A DNA stretch of 35,632 nt from Rubrivivax sp. (GTDB lineage Bacteria > Pseudomonadota > Gammaproteobacteria > Burkholderiales > Burkholderiaceae_C), in contig JAEUPD010000250.1 of NCBI GenBank assembly GCA_016788525.1, positions 1 through 35,632 on the forward strand, given 5' to 3'. Positions 7,792 through 15,595 of this stretch are shown in pieces; the stretch's first letter is position 1; each line of letters begins with the position of its first letter. Under the pieces are notes generated by a model. It had not been told where the DNA came from and made no database searches. It worked only from the letters and a program-made list of their open reading frames with translations. The translations under genes were made by a program, and so were the position numbers.

Positions 7792-7833
7792 GAAGGTGTG
7801 AATGAGCCCCGCGTGGGGTTCGTTCACACCTTC
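7792..7833 (-). terminator. Long hairpin directly after the hemerythrin gene
   Basis: GAAGGTGTGAA (7792-7802) pairs perfectly with TTCACACCTTC (7823-7833), and a second inner CCCC/GGGG stem forms in the 20-bp loop. The right arm abuts the stop codon of the hemerythrin gene (7834-7836). There is no T-run on the minus strand after it, so it is either an atypical terminator or an mRNA 3'-end protecting structure. Confidence 0.5.
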
Positions 7834-8397
7834 TCAGATGCGCGAGCCGTAGCGCTGCAGCACGTCGGGCAGCGCGTGCCGCAGGTGGATCGACAGCCCG
7901 AGCGCGGCCATGTGGTTGCTGTTGCGCCCGAGGATGCGCTCGGCCAGCGGCAGGAAGTCGTTCTCCTCGTAGCGCGCATGGCCTTCGTACTGCCGCACGA
8001 GGCGCTCGATGTCGGCGGCCAGTTCCCGGGTGTCGACATCCGGGTCCTGCCCTTTGGCCACCTTCTTCAATGCCGGCTCGACGCGTTCATACCAGCTCTC
8101 GACTTCTCGATGCTCGTCGGTGAGCTGGCGCACGATCGCCAGCACCTGGTCGTGCTCGGCGCCCTGCGCGGCGCTGCCCAGCACGGCGGGGAACAGGCTG
8201 CGTTCTTCTTCCTGATGGTGCTCGTAGACGGCGGTGCGGAAGAAGTGCACCGTCTCCTCGGCCACCTGCCGCGCGCGCGCCGCCGGGTCCAGCAGCGCGG
8301 GCAGGCTGGCCAGCGCCTCGAGGTGCGTGAGGATGCCTTCGTGGCACCGCGAGAAACCGGCGATCGGCTCGGCCGATGGGGTGGAAGCTGCACTCAT
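7834..8397 (-). CDS. Hemerythrin/HHE-domain protein
   Basis: A 187-aa soluble four-helix-bundle protein of the hemerythrin HHE family, which binds a diiron centre and takes part in O2, NO or peroxide sensing or in iron handling. Candidate iron ligands are spread as in the family: an N-terminal H in S-R-C-H-E-G-I, the E-H-H-Q-E-E-E cluster, D-E-H-R-E-V-E, and G-H-A-R-Y-E-E-N-D-F-L-P-L in the last helix. The start at 8397 is preferred (a GAGAG stretch about 9 bp upstream); an in-frame ATG at 8475 would add 26 residues of low-complexity sequence. The next gene upstream on the same strand is the ROK kinase, 102 bp away, so it may have its own promoter. The precise role is unknown. Confidence 0.85.
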   Translation of the reverse strand: MSAASTPSAEPIAGFSRCHEGILTHLEALASLPALLDPAARARQVAEETVHFFRTAVYEHHQEEERSLFPAVLGSAAQGAEHDQVLAIVRQLTDEHREVESWYERVEPALKKVAKGQDPDVDTRELAADIERLVRQYEGHARYEENDFLPLAERILGRNSNHMAALGLSIHLRHALPDVLQRYGSRI

Positions 8398-8499
8398 GGC
8401 CGGGCTCTCTTTGTTTGCTTGCGTGGGGGGCGGACGAGCGGACGGGTGAACGGTGCGGCGCACGGTAAGCGCCACCGCAGGCGCCGCCGTTGACAGCGA

Positions 8500-9522
8500 T
8501 CAAGTGGCTGCGCGCGCGCCCGCACGCCCCAGCCACGCGGCCCCGCGCACACCCGAAGCGTCGCCATGCACGCTGAGCGCCAGCGGGGTGCGCACCGGCT
8601 CGCGCACGCCGCCGGACACCACCCACGTCGGCCACAGCTGTGGCACACGCCGGGTGAGGTGCGGCAAACGCGACAGGCCGCCACCCAGCACGATGATGTC
8701 GGGGTCGAGCACGTTGATGACACCGGCCAGCGCGCGGGCCAACCGGCAGGCGTGGCGCTCCAGAGTGGCCTGCGCGGCGGCATCGCCGGTGGCGGCCAGG
8801 CGCACGATCTGCGGCGCGTCGGGTGTACTGGGCGTGTCAGCGGGCAGGGCGACCTCGGGCCCTGCGCCGCCGGCATCGCCGGCCCCGCTTCGGGCGCCGG
8901 GCGCGCGCAGCAGGCCGTTGACCAGTGCGTGATCGCGCGCGAGCCCCGGGCCGCTGAGCAGCGTCTCGATGCAGCCGGTCTGCCCGCAGAAGCAGCGCCA
9001 GCGCGGATCGGCCTGCGCATCGGCCCAGGGCAGCGGGTTGTGCCCCCACTCGCCAGCCACGCCGTTGGGCCCGGTGAGCACGCGGCCGTGCACGGCAATG
9101 CCCGCGCCCACGCCGGTGCCGAGGATGGCGGCGAACACCACGCCGCGGCCCGCGCCGGCGCCGTCGGTGGCTTCGGAGAGCGCCAGGCAATTGGCGTCGT
9201 TGGCCACCGCCACTGGCTGGCCGAGCGCGGCCTCGAGGTCGCGCTGCAGGAAGCGGCCGTTCAGGCACTGCGAGTTGCAGTTCTTCATGCGCCCGTCGGC
9301 CGTGACGGTGCCGGGCGTGCCGATGCCGATGCTCGGCCGGCCGCCGGCCGGGCCGGCGGCGCCGCGGGCGGCCTGCACCAGCGTGGCGAGGCAGCTCAAG
9401 GTTTCGTCGTAGCTGCCCGCGGGCGTGGCGACCCGCTGGCGCCAGGCCACGGCGCCGTCATCGGCAAGAAGCACCGCCTCGATCTTGGTGCCGCCCAGGT
9501 CGATGCCGAGCATCGGCGTCAT
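8500..9522 (-). CDS. mak: ROK-family sugar kinase (fructokinase/N-acetylglucosamine kinase-like)
   Basis: A 340-aa cytoplasmic kinase that phosphorylates a free hexose with ATP. It begins L-G-I-D-L-G-G-T-K-I-E (phosphate loop) and has A-N-D-A-N-C-L-A (catalytic Asp). The ROK zinc site follows G-E-W-G-H-N-P-L-P-W and reads C-F-C-G-Q-T-G-C-I-E-T. Near the end are I-N-V-L-D-P-D-I-I-V-L-G-G-G and S-G-V-R-G-A-A-W-L. These stretches are very close to E. coli Mak (mannofructokinase) as I recall it, so fructokinase is the first guess; NagK is the alternative. An extra ~25-residue Gly/Ala/Pro-rich segment (about residues 204-232) is inserted after the zinc site relative to Mak. The start at 9522 has GAGG upstream; the second ATG at 9513 is less likely. 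It lies 95 bp after the aminopeptidase gene on the same strand. Confidence 0.85.
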   Translation of the reverse strand: MTPMLGIDLGGTKIEAVLLADDGAVAWRQRVATPAGSYDETLSCLATLVQAARGAAGPAGGRPSIGIGTPGTVTADGRMKNCNSQCLNGRFLQRDLEAALGQPVAVANDANCLALSEATDGAGAGRGVVFAAILGTGVGAGIAVHGRVLTGPNGVAGEWGHNPLPWADAQADPRWRCFCGQTGCIETLLSGPGLARDHALVNGLLRAPGARSGAGDAGGAGPEVALPADTPSTPDAPQIVRLAATGDAAAQATLERHACRLARALAGVINVLDPDIIVLGGGLSRLPHLTRRVPQLWPTWVVSGGVREPVRTPLALSVHGDASGVRGAAWLGRAGARAAT

Positions 9523-9617
9523 CGTGGACCTCGTCTGCGCCGCGCGTGGGGGCTGCCTGCGCGGCCGGGCATTCAACGAAGTGCGGGCGGCGTTGCCGGC
9601 TTGCGCCGCTGCGCGCA

Positions 9618-11456
9618 TCAGATCGGCTGCGTGCGCGCCTGCAACCACGCCAGCGCCGCGCCCGCCACGCGCGGTGCAAGCCGCGCGCGCACGGTGGCGT
9701 GGTAGGCGTTGAGCCAGGCCACCTCGTCGAGCCGCATCAAACTCTTGTCGATGCAGCGCGTGTCGATGGGGCACAGCGTCAGCGTCTCGAACTCGAGGAA
9801 CTCGCCGAAGGTGCTGCCCTCGCTCGTCTGCACCGGCACGTTGAGCACCAGGTTCTCGATGCGCACGCCCCATTGGCCGGGGCGGTACACGCCCGGCTCG
9901 ATGGAGGTGATCATGCCCGGCTCCAACGCCATGTTCGCGTCGGGGATCGTGCGGCTGATGCTCTGCGGGCCCTCGTGCACGTTGAGGAAGTAGCCCACCC
10001 CGTGGCCGGTGCCGTGGCCGAAATCCAGCCCCTCGGCCCACAGCGGCGCACGTGCGATGGCGTCGACCATCGGGCTCAACGTGCCGCGCGGAAAGCGCGT
10101 GCGCGACAGCGCCATCGTGCCCTTGAGCACGAGCGTGAAGTCGCGCTTCATCGCCGCGCTGGCGGTGCCGACCTGCCACACGCGCGTGATGTCGGTGGTG
10201 CCGCCGAGGTACTGGCCGCCGCTGTCGATGAGCAGCAGGCCGTCGCCTTCGATCACCGCGTGGCTCGAAGGCGTGGCGCGGTAGTGCGGCATCGCGCCGT
10301 TGGCGTTGAATCCGGCGATGGTGGAAAAGCTCAGGCCCACGAAGCCGGCGCGGCGTGCGCGTGCGGCGCTGAGCTTCTCGTCGATGGTGAGTTCGGTGAC
10401 CACGCCGTTTGGACGCGAGGGCGCCAGCGCCTCCTCCATCCAGGCGTAGAACTCGCACATCGCCGCGCCGTCCTCGATCATCGCCTCGCGCACATGCGCG
10501 GCCTCGGCGTCGGTCTTGCGGCTCTTGGCCAGCGTGCTGGGGTTGATCGCTTCGACCACCTTGCACGCTGCGCCGACACGCTGGCGGAAGCCGAAGGTCA
10601 CGCGCTTGGGGTCGATGAGCAGCGTGTCGCGCTCGCCGAGCGCGGCCAGCGCCGCGGCAGCTTCTTCATACGGGCGCAGCTCGATGCCGTCGGCGGCGAG
10701 CGTGGCGGCGAGTGTTGCATCGACCTTGCCCGCGCCGGTGAACAGCCTCGCCCCCGGCCGGCCCTGGGCGGCATCGGCCTGCACGAGCAGGTGCGCCATG
10801 AAGACGGGGTTGTATTCCACATCGCTGCCGCGCAGGTTCAGCAGCCATGCGATGTCGTCGACGGTGGAGACGAAGTGGTGCGTGGCGCCGAGCGCGGCCA
10901 TGGCCGTGCGCACGTGGGCCAGCTTGTCGGCGCGCGAGTGCGGCGCATGCGGCGCGACATGGGCATACACCGGCTGCACGGGCAGCGCGGGGCGCGCGGG
11001 CCAGATGGCATCGAGCAGGTCGCGGTCGGTGGCCAGCGCAATGCCGGCGGCGGTGAGCCGGGCCTGCAGCTGCTGCGCGGTGGCCAGGCCCAGCACCTGG
11101 CCGTCGGCGGCCACCGTGCCGCCGCGCGGCACGTTCTCGATCATCCAGTCGATGTGCGCGGGCGCTGCGGCGCTGGCGATGCGCACGAGCTCGATACCGC
11201 TGCCTTGCAGCTCGGCCTCGGCCTGCTGCCAGTAGCGGCTGTCGGCGAACAACGCTGCCTTGTGCCGCGCCACCACCAGCGTGCCGGCCGAGCCGGTGAA
11301 GCCGGACAGCCACTCGCGGCCTTGCCACCGGCCGGGCAGGTACTCGGAAAGATGCGGGTCCGAGCTGGGCACCAGCAGCGCATCGACGGCTTCCTTGGCG
11401 AGCACCTCGCGCAGCTGGGTGATACGGGCGCGGCAGGGGGAAGTGCGGGTGTCCAT
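9618..11456 (-). CDS. pepP: Xaa-Pro aminopeptidase, long form (M24B family)
   Basis: A 612-aa cytoplasmic metallopeptidase that removes the N-terminal residue before proline. The layout is that of the long, eukaryote-like aminopeptidase P: a creatinase N domain (about 10-150), a second creatinase-like domain (about 160-310), the pita-bread M24 catalytic domain (about 320-545) and a C-terminal APP extension (about 550-612). All metal ligands are present: D411 (L-I-D-S-G-G), D422 (T-D-I-T-R), H485 (H-G-T-G-H-G-V-G), E520 (S-I-E-P-G) and E534 (R-I-E-N). Two Mn ions are expected. The start at 11456 (M-D-T-R-T-S) begins the conserved N domain; the frame extends upstream through low-complexity sequence and the ribosome site is weak, so the start is the least certain part. 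The symbol follows the enzyme name; E. coli PepP is the shorter form. Confidence 0.92.
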   Translation of the reverse strand: MDTRTSPCRARITQLREVLAKEAVDALLVPSSDPHLSEYLPGRWQGREWLSGFTGSAGTLVVARHKAALFADSRYWQQAEAELQGSGIELVRIASAAAPAHIDWMIENVPRGGTVAADGQVLGLATAQQLQARLTAAGIALATDRDLLDAIWPARPALPVQPVYAHVAPHAPHSRADKLAHVRTAMAALGATHHFVSTVDDIAWLLNLRGSDVEYNPVFMAHLLVQADAAQGRPGARLFTGAGKVDATLAATLAADGIELRPYEEAAAALAALGERDTLLIDPKRVTFGFRQRVGAACKVVEAINPSTLAKSRKTDAEAAHVREAMIEDGAAMCEFYAWMEEALAPSRPNGVVTELTIDEKLSAARARRAGFVGLSFSTIAGFNANGAMPHYRATPSSHAVIEGDGLLLIDSGGQYLGGTTDITRVWQVGTASAAMKRDFTLVLKGTMALSRTRFPRGTLSPMVDAIARAPLWAEGLDFGHGTGHGVGYFLNVHEGPQSISRTIPDANMALEPGMITSIEPGVYRPGQWGVRIENLVLNVPVQTSEGSTFGEFLEFETLTLCPIDTRCIDKSLMRLDEVAWLNAYHATVRARLAPRVAGAALAWLQARTQPI

Positions 11457-11623
11457 CGGGGCGCTACGGGGTGGCGAGGCGGGCGCGGGGATTCTATGGA
11501 ACCGCGATCGAGCGAGAGGTGCCGCCGTGTCGTGGCCATTGCGCCGCGCGACGCCGCCCGATGAGCACAAACGCGGCCGGCACCGACCCAGCGCCGGAAG
11601 GAACCCTGCGTGCCGAATCCGGA

Positions 11624-13387
11624 CTACATGCGGGGGCGTCGAGCATCCTGCCGGGCAGACTCTGCATCAATGAAGCGCCTGCCTGCGGCGGTCACGACCC
11701 AGATGGTGCCGCCCTCGGTGGACTTGCCCATCGGTCGGTACTCCACCACGAGGTCCTTCAGGTCCCAGGTCAGCTCCTCCACCTCCCAGCGGCCGCCGGT
11801 GGCGTTGGACCACGTGCGCTTCTGCCCACGACTGGGTTTGCCGTACTTCTCGCGCAAGTCCTTGACGATCTGCTCCTGGGCGTCCAGCCCGCCGGTGACC
11901 ACCATCACGCCGTCCAGCCGCCCGCCATGCAGCATGCCGATCACCGAGCAGTCGAACGCGCTGTTGATCCAGCCGGGGCAGTGGCTGCGCTGCAAGCGGA
12001 TGCTCACCCCGTTCTCGCCGACGAGCAACGCCGCGGGCCCGCCCTGGGCCTGGCAGGTTGTCTTGGGCCCCTCGCCCATGCCGGCCAGTGACGCCAACGC
12101 TGCGCCGGCGGCTGCTGCGCCACCTGCCGGCCGGTCGCATGCAGGCAGGCGGAGCGCCTCGCCCAGCGGCAGCCCGAAGGCCATCATGTCCACGCCCGAT
12201 GGTGAGCGCAGCACGCGGGGCGCGGCCGGTGCCGCCGGCGCAGCTGCCGGTGCCGCGGTGCCCGGTGTGCCCGCAGCAGCCACTGAACCGGCGCCGCCCG
12301 AACCCGCGGGCGAGACGCCGGGCCCCGCAACGGTCGCGGCGCCGGTCGGGCGCGAGTTCGCTTGCGCCCGCCAATTCGCAAACTCACTCTTCTTCTGCTC
12401 GTAAGACGCGACGAACGCTGCATCGAAGAAACGCTGCAGGCTTTGCTGCTTGAATGCGACATTGCCCTGGTGGTTCATGACCTGAAGCAAGACCCGCGGC
12501 AAGGCGCCGGGCGCCAACTCGGAGCGCAATTCGCGGTCGAGCCTCGTCACTTCGGACTTGTAGGCGCGGTCGAGCGCCGTGAATTGCGACGGCACCTGCG
12601 GCGCGCCGCCGCGCATCGTGAGCAGCACGTCCATGGCCAGGAAGTAGAAGGTCGCCTGCTGCTGCACCTTCGTATCCACCGCGTCGGCGCCACTCACCTC
12701 GCCAAGCACGCGCTCCACGGCGGGCATCTTGCCAAGGAACTCGAAGCCGGGTGGCAACGGGCCGGCCGCCGGCGCGGCGGGCGCCGCGGCAGTTGCCGGC
12801 AAGGCTGTTGCTGGCGCCGCCGGTGCCTGCGCGGCCAGAGAAGGTGGCACCGCCGTAGGCGATGCGCCCTGGACCGCCCCGCCTGCGGGGCCCGCCTCGG
12901 CGGCGGCACCGCCCGTGCGCGCGAACAGCGCGGCCATGTTGGTCTGCTGCCACTCAGGCGTCGAGAACTTCTGCAGCACGCCCTGCGCGTAACCGGGGCT
13001 GCGCGCGAGTTCGAGGGCGCGCCGCATCAGCTGCTGCGCGGGGCATTGGTCGCCGGCGCAACCGGGTTGGCCGGCCGCCGCCTCGCGCGTCAACTGTTGC
13101 ATCGCGCGGCTGTAGCCCGCGACGAGCGCGGTGTCGTCGGGCAGCGGGCGCGCGCCTTCGAGGGTGGTGATGCGCCGCGCGGCGCTGGTCAGCACCAGCA
13201 GCGTTGCATAGCGGCGCGGCGCGGCATCGGCATCGGTGGCCGCTGCGGCGTCGCGCAGCACGCGCTCGACATCGGCCAGTCCGCTCGTGCGGCCGGCGGC
13301 GAGGGCGGCCGGCGGCAGCCAGAGCAGCGCCACGCTCGCGACGAGGGCGGCGGCCGTGAGACGCGCGGGATGAATCCATGCACCCAT
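11624..13387 (-). CDS. Exported Ala/Pro-rich protein of unknown function
   Basis: A 587-aa protein I do not recognise. The start at 13387 has GGAGGG upstream. It has a signal peptide (A-L-L-W-L-P-P-A-A-L-A/A-G), a helical N-terminal domain (about 33-156) with a C-A-G-D-Q-C pair, an Ala/Pro linker (about 157-214), a second helical domain (about 215-341) and a second Ala/Pro/Gly linker (about 342-391). The C-terminal domain is 392-587. That last domain starts G-V-D-M-M-A-F-G-L-P-L-G-E-A, has three cysteines, and contains D-L-R-E-K-Y-G-K-P followed by W-x-V-E-E-L-T-W, a layout echoed in the proteins at 13671-14513 and 14529-15548. It is probably periplasmic. It is separated from the next gene upstream by 283 bp and may have its own promoter, but it shares strand and theme with that cluster. 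Confidence 0.8.
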   Translation of the reverse strand: MGAWIHPARLTAAALVASVALLWLPPAALAAGRTSGLADVERVLRDAAAATDADAAPRRYATLLVLTSAARRITTLEGARPLPDDTALVAGYSRAMQQLTREAAAGQPGCAGDQCPAQQLMRRALELARSPGYAQGVLQKFSTPEWQQTNMAALFARTGGAAAEAGPAGGAVQGASPTAVPPSLAAQAPAAPATALPATAAAPAAPAAGPLPPGFEFLGKMPAVERVLGEVSGADAVDTKVQQQATFYFLAMDVLLTMRGGAPQVPSQFTALDRAYKSEVTRLDRELRSELAPGALPRVLLQVMNHQGNVAFKQQSLQRFFDAAFVASYEQKKSEFANWRAQANSRPTGAATVAGPGVSPAGSGGAGSVAAAGTPGTAAPAAAPAAPAAPRVLRSPSGVDMMAFGLPLGEALRLPACDRPAGGAAAAGAALASLAGMGEGPKTTCQAQGGPAALLVGENGVSIRLQRSHCPGWINSAFDCSVIGMLHGGRLDGVMVVTGGLDAQEQIVKDLREKYGKPSRGQKRTWSNATGGRWEVEELTWDLKDLVVEYRPMGKSTEGGTIWVVTAAGRRFIDAESARQDARRPRM

Positions 13388-13670
13388 TCCAGTTCCCTCC
13401 CCACAAGTGCGTGCGCGTGCGATCGCCGCCGCCGGCCGTGCGCGCAGTCTGTCGCAGTGGATTCAGCCGAAGCGGACCTCGTTTCGGCGGAGCGTTCAGT
13501 CCCCGGTCGGCGCGCCCAGGCCCGCCTGGACCGGTGTCTAAGATGAGCTGGCGACTACCGCGCGGAGTGTAGATCGGCCAGGCGAAGCCAACCAGGCCGC
13601 AGCCGTGCACGCCGCAGGGATTGCCTACGGCGCATGGCATTCACGCTGCGGAGTCAACAGCACTCAACGC

Positions 13671-14513
13671 TCACTCGAGAGCGGGCCGCCTCGCTGGTGC
13701 GGAGGCCGCCTGAGCCCGTGCACGCTCGCTCGCCTGGGCGGCCGCTTGCGCCGACAAACCACGCCAGGAAAACGTCATGTTGAGGCGCGCACGCTCGATA
13801 TCCGCATCCAGTCGCGGGCCGAGGTTGATCTGCTGTTTCTGCTCGGGCGAAGCTGCCATGAAGGAATCGTAAGACCGCGCCTGAGGACTCTCCGACCATT
13901 GCAGCTTCACCTGACTCGCCGGACCGATCGTCGAGCCGGGTCTGCCGAAGGGGTCGAACATCGGTGGCCCGAAGCGTTCGATGAGTTCCTCGCGTACCAG
14001 GCGCATGTGGAATTGCCCGGTGCCCGGCTCGTAGACCTGTCTGAAGCTGATCCTGTCGATCCGCCCTGCCTTTTCTGCGCCCAAGTCGAGTTCGAGACCG
14101 CCCTTGCGCCAGAGAGCGCGTGTACCGCCTTGACCGTCCCCCGGAGTCGTCACGTAGATCCACCCCCGTTGCTGCAGGAATTCGTGAGTCTCGGCGATCG
14201 GCATGCCAAGGCGTACGCCTTGCACGCCGACAAGCCGTTTGGGTGGGGCCAGCGGGTCGAACGAGGCGGCTGCGTCATGGCTGGGCGCCCCTGCGCCGCG
14301 CCGTGCCGTACTCTGCGGCGCTCCGCCTGTGGCTACCGGAACGAGCCGTTCGCCCAGCCGGCGCAGCTGCTCGCCGATCTGTGTACCCGAACCGGTGGCG
14401 CCAGCGGGCTTGTTGGGGCCGGCACCCGGCTCCGTCGCGCAGGCAGACAGGAGCACCGGCACGATGCAGACGATCGACATCGCCCGCGTGAGGTTGTTGT
14501 TGCGCGCGTACAT
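13671..14513 (-). CDS. Lipoprotein of unknown function
   Basis: A 280-aa predicted outer-membrane or periplasmic lipoprotein. The start at 14513 has AGGAGGG 5 bp upstream. The signal ends V-L-L-S-A-C, with the lipidated Cys at residue 25. After a flexible segment, residues about 92-205 form a compact domain: V-G-V-Q-G-V-R-L-G-M-P-I-A-E-T-H-E-F-L, then D-R-I-S-F-R-Q-V-Y, then L-I-E-R-F-G-P-P and V-K-L-Q-W. This order (G-x-x-L-G-M-P start, a central strand, an R/KFG-P helix end, a late Trp strand) recurs in its two neighbours and recalls the general layout of BamE/BLIP-like small envelope domains; no family was identified. The tail is Ala/Arg-rich and helical. The gap to the upstream gene is only 15 bp, so co-transcription is very likely. 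Confidence 0.8.
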   Translation of the reverse strand: MYARNNNLTRAMSIVCIVPVLLSACATEPGAGPNKPAGATGSGTQIGEQLRRLGERLVPVATGGAPQSTARRGAGAPSHDAAASFDPLAPPKRLVGVQGVRLGMPIAETHEFLQQRGWIYVTTPGDGQGGTRALWRKGGLELDLGAEKAGRIDRISFRQVYEPGTGQFHMRLVREELIERFGPPMFDPFGRPGSTIGPASQVKLQWSESPQARSYDSFMAASPEQKQQINLGPRLDADIERARLNMTFSWRGLSAQAAAQASERARAQAASAPARRPALE

Positions 14514-14528
14514 GTTGTCCCTCCTGCC

Positions 14529-15548
14529 CTAGAGACGCGGGCGGTTCTGTCTGGCCTGGTCCAGGCGCTGTTCGGCCGCACTTCGAGCGGCACCGGAGAG
14601 GAGTGCCTCGGTCTTGCGGGCGACTGTGGCCGCACGGTCCAGATCCACCAAGATCAGATCGACGCGCCCCAGCAGGGGAGAATGGGGGGGCTGCTGGACG
14701 CCGGCTTCGAACACCGCGCGCAGCATCTTGCCGCAGTAGCCCAATCGCTCTTGGTTGGCGAGAGCCGTTTCGCGCCAGTTCACGTAGCCGGCGGCCGCGC
14801 TGCCCTCGGCCAGCCGTGCGAGTTCTCGTTCGCCGAACTGGTCGTTGTGCTTGAAGTTGAGTCCCCATGTCTGTTGGCCGGCGTCCTTGCACCGTTCGGA
14901 CAGCGGACCGGCGGCGGCCTTGGGGTCATCCGGGCGCGCCTTGTCGAAGAACCAGACCAACATCTCGCCGAATCGGCCGAGCCTCTTGGACACGCTCCCA
15001 TACTTGCCTTCGAGAGCCTTCACCCATTCATCGCGATGAGACTCCTGGCCTGGTGCGAATGTCACCGTGCGCCGGATCGCCACAACCTCTGGTGCGCCAG
15101 GCGGCGTGGAAAGGATCGCCTGCACGATGTCGCCCTGGACGATGTAGCCGCTTTGCAGCTTCATGCCTTCGGCGACGACGAGGCCTGCGGTGAACTCGGC
15201 TTTCACCGGCGATGTCCAGCGCGCATTCACCGGCCTGCGTACCGCAGAGGGGTAGCGCTTGGCCAGGACATCGGCGGCGCTCTTGGCGGTCATTCCAGGC
15301 CGCAACTCGGCCAGTTCGACATCAGCGCGAGCGCCGGCCCGGGCCTGCGCTTGTGCCGTGAGCGCGACCGGCTCGTTGTCGGGGTCGAGCGAGGCGCCCG
15401 ACCGGCCCGCGCTGGAGCGTGCTTGCTGCTGCGCTTGCGCGATCGTCGTGAATGGCGTGCCCGCACCGCCGGGATCAGCCGTGCCTTGGCTCGGCATCAG
15501 CCAGGCGACAACCGCCACCAGCGTCGGGAAGTGCCGCAGAGAGTTCAT
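14529..15548 (-). CDS. Exported protein of unknown function
   Basis: A 339-aa protein starting at 15548 (AGGAG about 10 bp upstream) with a signal peptide M-N-S-L-R-H-F...P-S-Q-G-T-A/D-P. After a Gln/Ala-rich segment, a domain begins at L-A-E-L-R-P-G-M-T-A-K-S-A-A-D-V-L-A-K-R-Y, continues V-V-A-I-R-R-T-V-T-F, then L-E-G-K-Y-G-S-V and M-L-V-W-F-F. This is the same order of elements as in the two neighbouring exported proteins. The second half contains two cysteines (S-E-R-C-K-D, L-G-Y-C-G-K) and the strand V-D-L-I-L-V-D-L-D. The tail is helical and charged. It lies 47 bp after the repeat lipoprotein gene and 15 bp before the next lipoprotein gene, so the three look like one transcript. It is periplasmic by inference; function unknown. 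Confidence 0.8.
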   Translation of the reverse strand: MNSLRHFPTLVAVVAWLMPSQGTADPGGAGTPFTTIAQAQQQARSSAGRSGASLDPDNEPVALTAQAQARAGARADVELAELRPGMTAKSAADVLAKRYPSAVRRPVNARWTSPVKAEFTAGLVVAEGMKLQSGYIVQGDIVQAILSTPPGAPEVVAIRRTVTFAPGQESHRDEWVKALEGKYGSVSKRLGRFGEMLVWFFDKARPDDPKAAAGPLSERCKDAGQQTWGLNFKHNDQFGERELARLAEGSAAAGYVNWRETALANQERLGYCGKMLRAVFEAGVQQPPHSPLLGRVDLILVDLDRAATVARKTEALLSGAARSAAEQRLDQARQNRPRL

Positions 15549-15595
15549 TCGGAGTTTCTCCTCGTGCGCGCCGAAATGGGCACTGGTTGGCCAGG

